Notes under the pieces: generated by a model
Told to the model about the DNA's origin: nothing
Seen by the model: the letters and a program-made list of their open reading frames with translations, nothing else
Database searches by the model: none
In this document: positions 8,879 to 20,160 of the stretch, piece by piece
Numbering within the stretch: the first letter of the stretch is position 1
Layout of the letters: each line of letters opens with the position of its first letter
Translations under genes and position numbers: made by a program
Assembly: GCF_005233835.1 (NCBI RefSeq)
Contig: NZ_SZQA01000036.1
Coordinates: 1-64,000 of the forward strand
Direction: 5' to 3'
DNA: 64,000 bases
Origin: Herbidospora galbida
GTDB lineage: Bacteria; Actinomycetota; Actinomycetes; Streptosporangiales; Streptosporangiaceae

Positions 8879-9349
8879 GTGTTGCAGATGGAGTTCGTGG
8901 GGGTCCGGGTGGAGATGCCCTCGAACCAGCCGATCGTCCTTCTCAAGGAGGCCGACGGCGACCGCTACCTGCCGATCTGGATTGGTATGACCGAGGCGAC
9001 CGCGATCGCGCTCGCCCAGGCCGACGAACCGCCGCCGCGGCCGCTGACCCACGATCTGTTCCGCAATGTGCTGGGCGCGTTGAAGGTGTCACTCGAACGC
9101 GTCAACATCGTCGCGCTGCGTGACGGCATCTTCTACGCCGACCTCGTGTTCTCCAACGGCGTAGAGGTAAGCGCACGTCCTTCCGACTCGATCGCGCTGG
9201 CCCTGCGGACCGACGCGACGATCTACGCCAGCGAGGAGGTCATGCGGGAGAACGGCGTCAGCATGGCCGATGACCAGGAGGATGAGGTCGAGAAGTTCCG
9301 GGAGTTCCTGGACAACATCAGCCCCGAGGATTTCGGCCGTGCCGGTTGA
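8879..9349 (+). CDS. bifunctional nuclease (BFN/DUF151) family protein
   Basis: 156 residues. The BFN domain covers MEFVGVRVEMPSNQPIVLL, LPIWIGMTEATAIALA and SARPSDSIALALRTDATIYASEEV, followed by an acidic tail (DDQEDEVEKFREFLDNI). Family members have reported RNase/DNase activity in plants and are linked to redox and cell-cycle control; the bacterial role is not settled. It is the Rv1829 position of the GarA-FtsR-BFN-MerR block. GTG start at 8879 has a GGAGAG upstream. Confidence 0.85.
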   Translation: MLQMEFVGVRVEMPSNQPIVLLKEADGDRYLPIWIGMTEATAIALAQADEPPPRPLTHDLFRNVLGALKVSLERVNIVALRDGIFYADLVFSNGVEVSARPSDSIALALRTDATIYASEEVMRENGVSMADDQEDEVEKFREFLDNISPEDFGRAG

Positions 9350-9495
9350 GTTGAGGGGTTATCTCACCTTCACGACGCGCCGGGGGCGGTCGTTGACTGT
9401 GCCTTTCCCCAGTCCTACGGTGCAAGGGAATCCACGGTCGTAGTTCGCGTACCCCCAGATCAGACCGTGGGATGAGAGAAAGCCGGAGGTCCGCA

Positions 9496-10116
9496 GTGGC
9501 GGTCAGCAGCGGCGAGGGTAACAAAGCCGACCAGCACGACGCGGTTCAGCGTGAGTCGGCGCGGGAGCGCGCCGGCGAGCAGGGTCTGCTGTTCGACGAG
9601 CGGCCCGCGGCGGTGCGCGATGACATCGGCTACCGCGGCCCCACGGCCTGCGCCGCCGCCGGGATCACCTACCGCCAGCTCGACTACTGGGCCCGCACCG
9701 ATCTGGTGCAGCCGACGATCCGGGCGGCCCAGGGTTCCGGCTCCCAGCGGCTCTACAGCTTCCGCGACATTCTGGTGCTCAAGGTCGTCAAGCGGCTCCT
9801 CGACACCGGCGTCTCCCTCCAGCAGATCCGCACCGCCGTCCAGCACCTGCGCGACCGCGGGGTCAACGACCTGGCCCAGATCACGCTCATGAGCGACGGC
9901 GTCAGCGTCTACGAGTGCACCTCCGCCGACGAGGTCATCGACCTGCTCCAAGGAGGGCAGGGGGTCTTCGGCATCGCCCTCGGCCGGGTCTGGCGCGAAG
10001 TCGAGGGATCGCTCGCGGAGCTGCCGGGGGAACTGGCGGTCGGCCCCGACACTGACGAGGCCGACCACCCTTCAGACGAACTGGCCCAGCGCAGGCGGGC
10101 CCGCCGCACCGGTTGA
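9496..10116 (+). CDS. MerR-family regulator (Rv1830-like)
   Basis: 206 residues from the GTG at 9496, chosen because GGAGG lies 6 nt upstream; an in-frame ATG at 9472 lacks such a site. After a polar N-terminus the MerR HTH reads GYRGPTACAAAGITYRQLDY, ARTDLVQPTIR, SQRLYSFRDILVLKVVKRLLDTGVSLQQIRTAV. No cysteine-rich metal site is visible. It is the fourth gene of the conserved block and lies just before the glycine riboswitch/gcvP unit, the same order as in mycobacteria (Rv1830-Rv1832). Confidence 0.85.
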   Translation: MAVSSGEGNKADQHDAVQRESARERAGEQGLLFDERPAAVRDDIGYRGPTACAAAGITYRQLDYWARTDLVQPTIRAAQGSGSQRLYSFRDILVLKVVKRLLDTGVSLQQIRTAVQHLRDRGVNDLAQITLMSDGVSVYECTSADEVIDLLQGGQGVFGIALGRVWREVEGSLAELPGELAVGPDTDEADHPSDELAQRRRARRTG

Positions 10117-10159
10117 GGCCCCAGCTCTCGGGTACGGGTAAGGTTGTTGTAGCCATCGA

Positions 10160-10352
10160 CCCTGTGCGGGAGAGTCCCCATCTGCACTGATGGGGCGCCG
10201 AAGGAGCAAACCTCCCCGGAATCTCTCAGGCACCCTGTACCGCCAGGCGAGGCGACTCTGAAAAGCAGGTCCGCCGTCCAGGCGGCGCCTCACCGAAGGG
10301 GAAAACCGGCCGACGGCGTCCGGTGAAGCTCTCAGGTTCCATGACAGAGGGG
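10160..10352 (+). promoter_or_regulatory. tandem glycine riboswitch upstream of gcvP
   Basis: Two glycine aptamers in series. Aptamer 1 (about 10163-10243) shows GGGAGAG, the GGCGCCGAAGGAGCAA core and AATCTCTCAGGCA closing strand. Aptamer 2 (about 10246-10350) shows GGCGACTCTGAAAAG, GCCTCACCGAAGGGGAAAA and AGCTCTCAGGTTCC. The tandem arrangement and the downstream glycine decarboxylase gene are the classical setting, in which glycine binding turns on glycine cleavage. Confidence 0.92.
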
Positions 10353-10390
10353 GAGACCGCCCTGGTCTCGTCTGCCCTGGAGTTCCTGCC

Positions 10391-13231
<2,841 letters not shown>

Positions 13232-13242
13232 ACCGCCTGGCC

Positions 13243-13256
13243 CTTCCCCGGGGAAG
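13243..13256 (+). terminator. inverted repeat after gcvP, possible terminator
   Basis: CTTCCCCGGGGAAG is a perfect palindrome 12 nt after the gcvP stop. It has no T-tract, as is usual in high-GC actinobacteria, and lacks a real loop, so the call is weak. Confidence 0.3.
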
Positions 13257-13362
13257 AGGACAGAAACCCATCACCTTCCGCATGTCTGCCGCCCTGGGGC
13301 GGACCGGGTCGTTAGGATCTTCGCAACCCTTTCGGCCCGGTTCCCTCTGGAGGCCCCCCGAG

Positions 13363-13851
13363 ATGACGGCCATCGACTCCGGACGGCAGATCGACGAGGC
13401 CCGGCGCCTCTATGACGCCGGGGATCTCGACGCCGCCGCGGCGATCTTCGCGACACTGGCCGCCGACGCGGCCGCCCCCGACCAGGCCAGCGCCGCGGTC
13501 GGCCTGTCGGTCACGGCCGAACGGATGGCCCAGACCCTGCTGGAGGAGAACGCCCCGGCCGAGGCGGCCGACCTGCTCCTGCAGGCCCTGTCCGTCCCGG
13601 GCGTGGCCGACGCGGCCCGTCTGCGCGTCCTGCTGGGCATCGCCCACCTGGAGATGGCCTGCGCCGAGTTCGAGGTCGCCGTGGAGGCGGGCCCCGACGC
13701 CGACACGGCCGCCCTGGCCATCGAACTGCTGGCCCGGACCCTGCCGCTGCGGGGGCGCGACGCCGACGCCGAGACGGTCTGGCGCTACGGCCTCGACCAC
13801 CAGGACGCCGACCTGGCGGCCCAGGTCGAGATGCGCCGGGGCCGCGACTGA
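13363..13851 (+). CDS. small TPR-like alpha-helical protein, function unknown
   Basis: 162 residues. The ATG at 13363 has CTGGAGG 9 nt upstream. Residues 8-30 (IDEARRLYDAGDLDAAAAIF) and 35-100 form helix-turn-helix pairs of the tetratricopeptide type, rich in Ala and acidic residues; no catalytic motif, signal peptide or membrane segment is seen. It is convergent with the CHAT gene, whose stop is 9 nt away. Codon use is typical of the high-GC core. Confidence 0.6.
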   Translation: MTAIDSGRQIDEARRLYDAGDLDAAAAIFATLAADAAAPDQASAAVGLSVTAERMAQTLLEENAPAEAADLLLQALSVPGVADAARLRVLLGIAHLEMACAEFEVAVEAGPDADTAALAIELLARTLPLRGRDADAETVWRYGLDHQDADLAAQVEMRRGRD

Positions 13852-13859
13852 CCGAGTGA

Positions 13860-16262
13860 TCACGGGCCGACGTGCACGTATCCGGCCCAGAAGTAGGGAA
13901 AGCCGGGCCGCCGGTCGCGCAACGAGCGGACGGCCAGGTGCAGGGCCACGGCGGCGGCGTCCGCGCGCGGTTCCGCGGTGCCCTGCGCGGTGAGCACCTG
14001 GTAGACCGTGTCGACGATCGCCGGGGCGTGCACGTCGACGATCGGCCACAAGGTGCCGATGACGTGGGGGAACCCGGCCAGCTGCACGCTTCCGGCGAGG
14101 CTGGTGGCCTCGTCGGCGAGCACGTCGCCCCCGCGTGAGGTCTCACAGCCGCTGAGGAAGGCGAACTCGGCCCGGTCGAGCCGCCGCGCCGCGAGCTCCC
14201 GCAACGTCAGCGGCCGGTCCGACAGCAGCAGCCTGGCCACCGCCGGAGCGTCGAGCTCCTGGACGGCGTGGCCCGCGAAGTGCATCCAGGAGCATCCGTC
14301 CAGCAGGGCGAGCACGCGTTCGTGCGTGGCGTCCGGGCCCGTCAGCTCGTCGACGTCGCCGAGGTGACCGCGCACCAGTTCCAGCTCGCGGCCGACTCCC
14401 GCCAGCTCGCTCTCGCCGGGGGCCACGGGCACGCCGATCAGCAGCCTGCGGCGCTCGCCCTGCGGTCCGAGCCGGCTCCGGGCGTGGACGAGCGCCCGCA
14501 CCGTCGGGGTGTAGCTGGAGATGACCCGGTCGAGCGCCGGGCCGGCCGAGTGCAGCGGCAGCCCCGTGAGGGGTCCGGTCGGGCACCACCAGATCCGGGA
14601 CACAGGGCCGAGGGCGTCCAGAACGGGGCCGGTGACGTGGGTCCAGATCCAGTCGAGCGCCGTGGCCATCGCCCGCAGGTCGCGGTCGCGTACGGCCGCC
14701 GCGAACCGGTCCGCCTCCTGACGCGCCTCCGCCGCCGTGAGCGTGAGCGGCAGCACCCGGATTCCGCCGGTGGTCACCAGGAGCGCGTCACAGCCGTAGT
14801 CGCTGACGTTCACCAGGGCCACCGGGCCGCCTTCCGCCGCGGAGAGCAGCCCGGCGGCGCGGGGCGGTCTCAGGAAGCCGGTCAGGCCGGGCACCTTCCT
14901 GATCTCCGCCAGGAGTTCGCGGCGTCGGCGCGCCAGCACGGGCCGCTGGTCGAGGTGACGAGGTTCGCTCCGGTCGTCGTACAGGTCAGAGCGTTCGGCG
15001 AGGTCGAGGGCGTCCTGGAGCTGGGCGAGCTGCTCGGCGAGGCCGGGCGCCCTCTCCCGGAGGAGGTCCTGGGAGGTGCGGCTGTCGAGCACCTGTGCGA
15101 GCATGACGCCCCGGCCCTGCTCGAGCAGCTCAAGCGCGGTCTCCGGACGGCCGGCGCGGACGGCCGCGGCGGCGGCGTCGCGGGCGAGCCCCTCGTGGTC
15201 GGCCAGGACCCGTTCCTGGTCGTCGCGCCCCAGCCCGCGCCAGGCGGCCTCGTCGAGCACCCCCACCGCGACCGCGAACCCGTCGGTCGCCTCTGCCGGC
15301 CGGCCGCACTCCATGGCGAAGCGGCCCCACGCGCGTCCCACGCCGGCCCGCCAGGACGCGGCGGCGGCTTCCACCGCGGCGGCCTCGCGGAACCGCGCCA
15401 GCGCCTCCTCGCGAGCGTCCGCGGCGGCGGTCAGCCGCCACTGGTCGACGCGGATCTCCGCCAGGTGGTAGAGCGCCACCGACGCCTCCGTGCTCCCCGG
15501 CGCCGACACCTCCACCGCCCGTTCCATGGTCCGCAGCGCCTGGAGGAGCGTCCGAGACCGGCCGGTCAGCGTGAAACGCGCCTGGAGGGCCTGGCCCAGG
15601 AAGGCGTACGCCTCGGGTCCCGCCGTGGCGTCCTCGTCGAGCAGGCCGGTGAGCAGGGCGATCGCCTCGTCGAGCGCCGGCGTCTCCGCCAGCCTGCGCC
15701 CACGGGGGAGCAGGTCGCGGAGAACGTTCCACCGCCGGTCTCCCGGCGAGGCGACGCCGGGCGGTTCCGCCGCCCTGGCGACGGCGATCAGGGCGCCCGC
15801 CAGGTTGATCGTGGACTGGACGCGGGTGAGGGACTCGGGCGGCGCGTCGGCGCGGGCCGACCGGAAGAGACCGATCGCCTCGTCGAGGTCGTGGCCGCCC
15901 ACGAGAAGGGCGCGGGCGAGGCTGTTCATGAGCGCGGGGCGCTGGACGTTGGCGGGATGCACCGTCCGCACGGCCTCGCGCAGGTGGATGATCGCCTCGT
16001 CGAACGCCGCCGTCTGGCCGACGGCCTGGTAGCGCTCGAGCAGGACGCTGCCCAGGTTGCCGAGGTAGCCCGGCCGGTAGGGGCTGGCCTCCGGAGTGGC
16101 CGCGACGGCCTCGCGCAGTACGTCGGCGGCCTCCTCGGTGTCGGCGCTCCTCCGGGTCGCGCGGTAGCGCTGCTGCAGGGCTCCGCCGAGATTGCTCCGA
16201 TAGAGCGCGTAGTTGGCGTGCTCCCTCGACGTCGTGGACACCGCTTCGCGATGGCCGGCCAC
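13860..16262 (-). CDS. CHAT-protease/TPR protein, truncated at the N-terminus
   Basis: 800 residues from an in-frame GTG at 16262. Residues 1-480 are TPR-like repeats of the form RTGDPAELDEAVAGHREAV/NLGxxLxxRY; residues about 520-800 are a CHAT (caspase HetF-associated with TPR) domain with both catalytic residues present, His in MHFAGHAVQ and Cys in FLSGCETSRGGD. The frame runs open past the GTG to about 16297, and the extra residues (GDPAELDET) complete a repeat, so the annotated start cuts a TPR and the true N-terminus is missing. At about 16300 the sequence changes to a divergent TPR gene. Its likely former partners, CATRA and CATASP, lie 17 kb away on the same strand. Confidence 0.85.
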   Translation of the reverse strand: MAGHREAVSTTSREHANYALYRSNLGGALQQRYRATRRSADTEEAADVLREAVAATPEASPYRPGYLGNLGSVLLERYQAVGQTAAFDEAIIHLREAVRTVHPANVQRPALMNSLARALLVGGHDLDEAIGLFRSARADAPPESLTRVQSTINLAGALIAVARAAEPPGVASPGDRRWNVLRDLLPRGRRLAETPALDEAIALLTGLLDEDATAGPEAYAFLGQALQARFTLTGRSRTLLQALRTMERAVEVSAPGSTEASVALYHLAEIRVDQWRLTAAADAREEALARFREAAAVEAAAASWRAGVGRAWGRFAMECGRPAEATDGFAVAVGVLDEAAWRGLGRDDQERVLADHEGLARDAAAAAVRAGRPETALELLEQGRGVMLAQVLDSRTSQDLLRERAPGLAEQLAQLQDALDLAERSDLYDDRSEPRHLDQRPVLARRRRELLAEIRKVPGLTGFLRPPRAAGLLSAAEGGPVALVNVSDYGCDALLVTTGGIRVLPLTLTAAEARQEADRFAAAVRDRDLRAMATALDWIWTHVTGPVLDALGPVSRIWWCPTGPLTGLPLHSAGPALDRVISSYTPTVRALVHARSRLGPQGERRRLLIGVPVAPGESELAGVGRELELVRGHLGDVDELTGPDATHERVLALLDGCSWMHFAGHAVQELDAPAVARLLLSDRPLTLRELAARRLDRAEFAFLSGCETSRGGDVLADEATSLAGSVQLAGFPHVIGTLWPIVDVHAPAIVDTVYQVLTAQGTAEPRADAAAVALHLAVRSLRDRRPGFPYFWAGYVHVGP

Positions 16263-16300
16263 CGTCTCGTCGAGTTCGGCCGGGTCGCCTCTGCGGCGCC

Positions 16301-17377
16301 CTGGCCAGTCATCACGCCCCAGACGACCCCGAGATCCTGAGCGCCCAGGAGCTGTTCGCCGCGTTGACCGGTCACGCCGGTGACTTCAAAGCAGCCCAAG
16401 CCCAGTTCGCCGAACTACTGCCCATCACCGCCCGGGTGCTCGGCCCTCATCACCCCGACACGCTCACCGTCCAGCACAACCTCGCGCACTGGACCGGTAC
16501 GGCCGGCTATTTCGCGGCTGCTCGTGACCAGTTCGCCGAACTGTTGCCCATCCGCGAGCGGGTGCTAGGCCACGACCACCCCGATACCCTCACCACACGT
16601 CACAACCTCGGACTCTGGATCGGTCTGGCCGGTCAGGCCGCAGCCGCCCGCGACCAGTTCGCCGAACTGCTCCCCCACTCCCAGCAGATAGTTGGCTCCG
16701 AGCATCCCCTCACCCTGGCCGCACGCCACAATCTCGCACGCTGGAGGGGCGAGGCCGGCCAGCCCGCAGCCGCCCGCGACCAGTTCGCCGAATTGCTCAT
16801 CACCTCCGAGCGGGTCCTCGGCCCCGACCACCCCGATACCCTTGCCCTACGGCACAACCTCGCGGAATTGGTCAGCGATGCCGAAGCTGCCCGCGATCGG
16901 TTCGCCGAACTGCTGCCCATCTCCGAGCGGGTCCTCGGCCACCACCACCCCGGTACCCTTGCCACCCGTAACAGCCTGGCCAGATGGACGGGTAAAGCGG
17001 GAGACGTACGCGGGGCGCGAGATCAATTGACCGTTCTGCTGCCCTTCCGCGAACACGTCCTGGGCCCCGAACACCCCGACACGCTATCCACGCGCAGCAG
17101 CCTCGCCTACTGGACGGGAAAGGCAGGAGATGCGGCCGGGGCACGCGACCAATTCGCCGCACTACTTCTCATCCGCAGACGCGTCCTGGGCGAGAAACAC
17201 CCTCGCACCCTGTCCACCCGGAACAGCCTCGCCTACTGGACGGAATACTGCCAGTTAACGGGCGTTATCAGCCCGTCGGTAGAAGGTCACCGAGCGTTGG
17301 TGTTAGGAAAGCCAGGTCGAAGGCGGTCCGGGAAACTAAGTGACGTCAGCAGTTCAAACACAGCCCAGACATCCTGA
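16301..17377 (+). pseudogene. 5'-truncated TPR-repeat gene (tail of an NB-ARC/TPR protein)
   Basis: The frame has no initiation signal near its beginning; the first possible start is a TTG at 16364. It encodes seven tetratricopeptide units of about 42 residues with the pattern AARDQFAELLPIxERVLG-x2-HPDTL-x2-RHNLA-x-W-x-G-x-AG, then a short non-repeat tail. The same repeat ends the NB-ARC/TPR gene at 23.9-26.2 kb, so this is probably the 3' part of a second such gene, lacking its NTPase domain. It begins where the divergent CHAT gene is also cut, marking a rearrangement junction. Confidence 0.75.
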
Positions 17378-17487
17378 TCCATGGCGCACCGGCCATCCGC
17401 GCGGCCATCGGCTGCGCTCCGTGTGGGCACCTCGGCCCACGCACGAGGGGGAGGGCGCATGCGGTTAGCCTGCCGTGTGTGCCGCTC

Positions 17488-17922
17488 ATGCCCTATTTCG
17501 AGACGTGGGTTCATCGGCATGGGGAGCGGCTCCACCCAAACGGAGAACCGCTGGTGTACTGGACCGTCGCCCGCGACCATCAGCTGATGTTCGGGGTGCT
17601 GGCCATCCTGGTCGACGACCTGTGGGGCCGTCTGCCTGTCGTCCGCGAGGCTGGCCGGTGGGGCCGTCTGGTCGACCTGGCCGGTGGTTACAGCGTGCCC
17701 GACCTCAAGCAGGTCTTCCTCTGGGTGGACGGCCATCAAAAGGGAAACTCAAGCGCCTTGCAACCGGTGCCTCCTCCAATAGACCGCAGACGGGATCCCA
17801 CCGATCCACCAAGCACTTTCCTGCTGCTTGAACTTCCTGAGGAGGAACCATGCACGTCAGCTACCTGGCCCACCTGGCCGACGAGCAGCGAATGCGGCGC
17901 GCCCGTTCCGCCCGCCGCCTGA
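17488..17922 (+). CDS. hypothetical protein
   Basis: Not recognised. About 144 residues from ATG 17488 (an in-frame GTG lies at 17479). The first 85 residues are well-formed protein (MPYFETWVHRHGERLHPNGE, then ARDHQLMFGVLAILVDDLWG and VPDLKQVFLWVDGHQKG); the last 55 are proline-rich and overlap, in another frame, a small gene with a strong ribosome binding site at 17850. A frameshift near 17745 is therefore possible, making the real protein about 85-90 residues long. Confidence 0.4.
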   Translation: MPYFETWVHRHGERLHPNGEPLVYWTVARDHQLMFGVLAILVDDLWGRLPVVREAGRWGRLVDLAGGYSVPDLKQVFLWVDGHQKGNSSALQPVPPPIDRRRDPTDPPSTFLLLELPEEEPCTSATWPTWPTSSECGAPVPPAA

Positions 17923-17990
17923 ACGACCACGTCCCCGCCAACCGCCGGACCACCAACGAGAAGGGGACTGAGCCTGAATCCCCCGCGTGA
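17850..17990 (+). CDS. small basic hypothetical protein, 46 residues
   Basis: ATG at 17850 is preceded by GAGGAGG-like sequence (TGAGGAGGAACC) at ideal spacing. The peptide begins MHVSYLAHLADEQRMRRAR and ends in a polar tail (TTNEKGTEPESPA). Arg-rich and probably helical in its first half. No family recognised; the case rests on the Shine-Dalgarno sequence and composition. Confidence 0.4.
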   Translation: MHVSYLAHLADEQRMRRARSARRLNDHVPANRRTTNEKGTEPESPA

Positions 17991-18157
17991 TTACTTGTGA
18001 TCATTCTTCCGTTCCAATTCTTCGGCGAGGATCGTTTCGGCTGGTGAAGGCCGGGTTTCGGGTGTGGAAGGGCCGCCGTGCGCGGGTCACGGCCTGTCCG
18101 CGGGTCCTTCGGGTCGGGAGCGGTGGCGCTGGGAGCGTGGGTGACCATGTGTGGTCG

Positions 18158-18412
18158 TCACAAGCCGGCGGTGATCAGGGTGTGGGCGGTCAGGCCAGGT
18201 GGTGGCGGGGTGGCCTGTGAAGGGTGTCGAAGACGTTGAGCCAGGCGTCCATGGGACTTGGTCATCGTCAGGTCCCCTTCCGGGGTTGTAGCTAGTAGGT
18301 ACGCGGGGACGCCGTCGGCGCAGCCGCACTCGATCTCTTCGGGGTTCTCGGTGCTCCACCCGCACAAGGCGCACCAGTGGACGGGGTTGCAGACAGGTTC
18401 GGGTTCGGTCAT
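18158..18412 (-). CDS. small cysteine-rich (putative zinc-binding) protein
   Basis: 84 residues. Cysteines in VCNPVHWCALCGWSTENPEEIECGC form two C-x2-C/C-x-C pairs that could bind zinc; the C-terminal half is basic and proline-rich with no motif. GGAG precedes the ATG by a few bases. It follows the 58-residue gene by 6 nt and is probably co-transcribed with it. Such small genes are common in actinomycete integrative elements. Confidence 0.45.
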   Translation of the reverse strand: MTEPEPVCNPVHWCALCGWSTENPEEIECGCADGVPAYLLATTPEGDLTMTKSHGRLAQRLRHPSQATPPPPGLTAHTLITAGL

Positions 18413-18418
18413 CTCCGG

Positions 18419-18595
18419 TCAGCCGAACCGCTCGCGGAGCAGCTCGTCGAGCTCGCGCCGGGACTCGTTGATGTCGTTGAATAACCCGGACTGGCTGGTG
18501 CCGTGAGCGTCGGTGATCTCGGTGCTGGCGACGTCGAGCACGTCTTTCAGCCACAGTTCGTGGTCGCTGTTGTTGATCCTGCGGAACACGGACAT
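18419..18595 (-). CDS. small hypothetical protein, 58 residues
   Basis: Starts MSVFRRINNSDHELWLKDVL at the ATG 18595 and ends in a charged helix (INESRRELDELLRERFG). Family not recognised. It lies between a broken gene end at 18634 and the Cys-rich gene, all on the minus strand, so the three probably formed one operon. Confidence 0.45.
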   Translation of the reverse strand: MSVFRRINNSDHELWLKDVLDVASTEITDAHGTSQSGLFNDINESRRELDELLRERFG

Positions 18596-18633
18596 GGGCC
18601 CGATCTCCTCATCGTCTCGGGTCTGGGTGCGGG

Positions 18634-18762
18634 TCAGTCGCGGGGCTTGGACGTGCTGAACTCCACAGACGCGGCCGCGTGTCCGAGCGCCTGTGCCACG
18701 GCCCCCAGTTCGGCGGCCGCCTGGGTGACCCGGGTCTGGGGTTCGGCGGCGCTGATCGGCGC
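18634..18762 (-). pseudogene. C-terminal fragment of an unidentified helical protein
   Basis: The frame ending at 18634 reads SAAEPQTRVTQAAAELGAVA, then QALGHAAASVEFSTSKPRD before TGA, good coding composition, but it meets a stop at about 18766 where a DUF3846-like fragment begins on the other strand. It looks like the 3' end of the first gene of the minus-strand operon, cut by the same event that truncated the DUF3846 copy. Confidence 0.35.
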
Positions 18763-19016
18763 GGACTATGCCGTGCAGGAGGCCATCGAGCCTGGCCTGG
18801 ATCTGTGGACGGACGTCGGCCACCCCCGGACCGGCCAACGCGGCGGCCTCGGCGCTGGCCGCCGACCTGAGCGGCGAGCCGTGGCGGCACTATCACGGGC
18901 CCGTGGTGGTCTGCGGGGTGGAGCTGGGCGAGGCGGGCGAGGAATACGCCGTGGACCTGACCGGCGACCGGCTGGCGGCGCTGCGCCGGCGGCTCGGCCG
19001 CCACAGCGCGGAATGA
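18750..19016 (+). pseudogene. DUF3846-like protein remnant, copy 1
   Basis: Lacks the first 45 or so codons and has a frameshift near 18825. Before the shift it reads GADYAVQEAIEPGLDLWTDVG, after it PANAAASALAADLSGEPW, YHGPVVVCGVELGEAGEEYA and ends RRLGRHSAE. The same order of motifs occurs in the copy at 23.0 kb. Family assignment to DUF3846 is from pattern only. Confidence 0.5.
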
Positions 19017-19148
19017 GGGATGCCGTTAACGGACGCGTCATCAACCGCCAAGACCGCAATGAGCTCCCGGGGCCCCTCGGGCCTGTCGCGGCCTCATCGC
19101 CGGGCCATTTTGTGGGAGTGCCGGTAAGAAACGTGTCATGAGCCCCAA

Positions 19149-19372
19149 ACTGCCCTGCGCCAGGGCGTCAGCACCGAGGTCGTGGCCGGGCCCAACGCGA
19201 CCACGGCGCTGGCCCAGACGACGTGGCTCCCGGGGGAACTCCTCATCTGCGGGTCGAGTTCGACCGGCCCCCTGCGCCGCGTCTTCGCCGGCGACATGTC
19301 CCTGAAGATTCTCCGGACCGCCCCCTGCCCGGTGGTCCTCCTCACCCCGCTCGGCCACCCGGTAGCTCAGCC
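19149..19372 (+). pseudogene. universal stress protein (UspA) C-terminal fragment
   Basis: ALAQTTWLPGELLICGSSS, then TGPLRRVFAGDMSLKILRTA and PCPVVLLTP are the characteristic end of a UspA domain, including the GS-x2-GPLRRVF-type nucleotide-binding loop. There is no upstream part of the domain and no initiation site, so only the last 70 or so codons survive. It runs into the convergent VOC gene. Confidence 0.65.
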
Positions 19373-19753
19373 GAGCAGGTCCCAGCGGTTGCCCGCGACA
19401 TCCAGGAAGACCGCCACCCGGCCGTAGGGCTCGGTGCGGGGCACGGTCACGAACTCGACACCCGCGGCGGCCATCCTCCGGTACGCGCCCGCGAAATCGT
19501 CGACCCGCAGGAAGAAGCCGACCCGTCCGGCGGCCTGGTCGCCGACGACGGCCCTCTGGCGGTCGCTGTCGGCTCGGGCCAGCAGGATGCCCGTCCGGCC
19601 GCCGGGCGGGCGCACGACGACCCACCGCTTGGGGCGGCCGTCGTTGGTGAGCGAGGGCGAATCTTCGACGAGGTCGAAGCCCAGGGCGTCGACGAAGAAC
19701 GTGATGGCCGTGCCGTAGTCGTCGACGACGATCGTGACCAGGTCGATGTGCAT
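19367..19753 (-). CDS. VOC-family (glyoxalase/bleomycin-resistance fold) protein
   Basis: 128 residues, one glyoxalase unit pair. MHIDLVTIVVDDYGTAITFF opens the first beta-alpha-beta-beta-beta module; FVTVPRTEPYGRVAVFLDVAGNRWDLL closes the second, with the usual metal-ligand-type residues near His2 and the terminal Asp. Probably a small-molecule lyase or binding protein; substrate unknown. ATG 19753 is the only start that keeps the fold intact. Confidence 0.8.
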   Translation of the reverse strand: MHIDLVTIVVDDYGTAITFFVDALGFDLVEDSPSLTNDGRPKRWVVVRPPGGRTGILLARADSDRQRAVVGDQAAGRVGFFLRVDDFAGAYRRMAAAGVEFVTVPRTEPYGRVAVFLDVAGNRWDLLG

Positions 19754-19799
19754 GGTCGGTGATCGTAGGGGGGCCTCAGGCGGCCCGGCGCAGCGGCGC

Positions 19800-19922
19800 C
19801 AGCGCGGCGCTCCAGGCGACGGTCTGATCCTGGACGACGCGGGCGCGGAACACGACGTCGACCTCACCCCTGGCCAGCTTGACGCCCTGCGCCGGCAGCT
19901 CCGCCACCACAGCGCCGAATAA
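19800..19922 (+). pseudogene. DUF3846-like protein remnant, copy 3 (3' end only)
   Basis: Only the last 35-40 codons are recognisable: LILDDAGAEHDVDLTPGQLD and LRRQLRHHSAE before TAA, parallel to the ends of the copies at 19016 and 23380. The end is followed, as at 23.4 kb, by a shared element around GCTCGCGTTATGAGGACGGTT. Confidence 0.4.
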
Positions 19923-19945
19923 CGGTCAAACAGACACAGATCGGT

Positions 19946-19998
19946 CCAACATAATCGGGTTTCAGCTCGCGTTATGAGGACGGTTCGGTGACGACGAT
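19946..19998 (+). repeat. repeat element downstream of DUF3846-like gene (copy A)
   Basis: ACATAATC, then TTTC, then GCTCGCGTTATGAGGACGG and GTGACGA occur in the same order and spacing as at 23464-23516. The CATAA and TTATG parts form a short dyad. The rest of 19923-20160 holds nothing I can support. Confidence 0.5.
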
Positions 19999-20160
19999 CT
20001 CGCGAGTGTGGGTGGGCGGCTGGAGCTGTACCGATACCACATCGCCATGGTGGTGGCGCGCTCCGCGCCGGCTGCGGCCACCATCGCCAGCGCCGTTGCG
20101 TTGCTTCCTGGACTTCCCAGTGGCGCCTACGACCCCGTAGCCGATACTCGGGCGCGACGC

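Noticed and set aside
16400-17260. 126-bp DNA repeats taken as a satellite
   Set aside because: They are the coding sequence of 42-residue TPR units.
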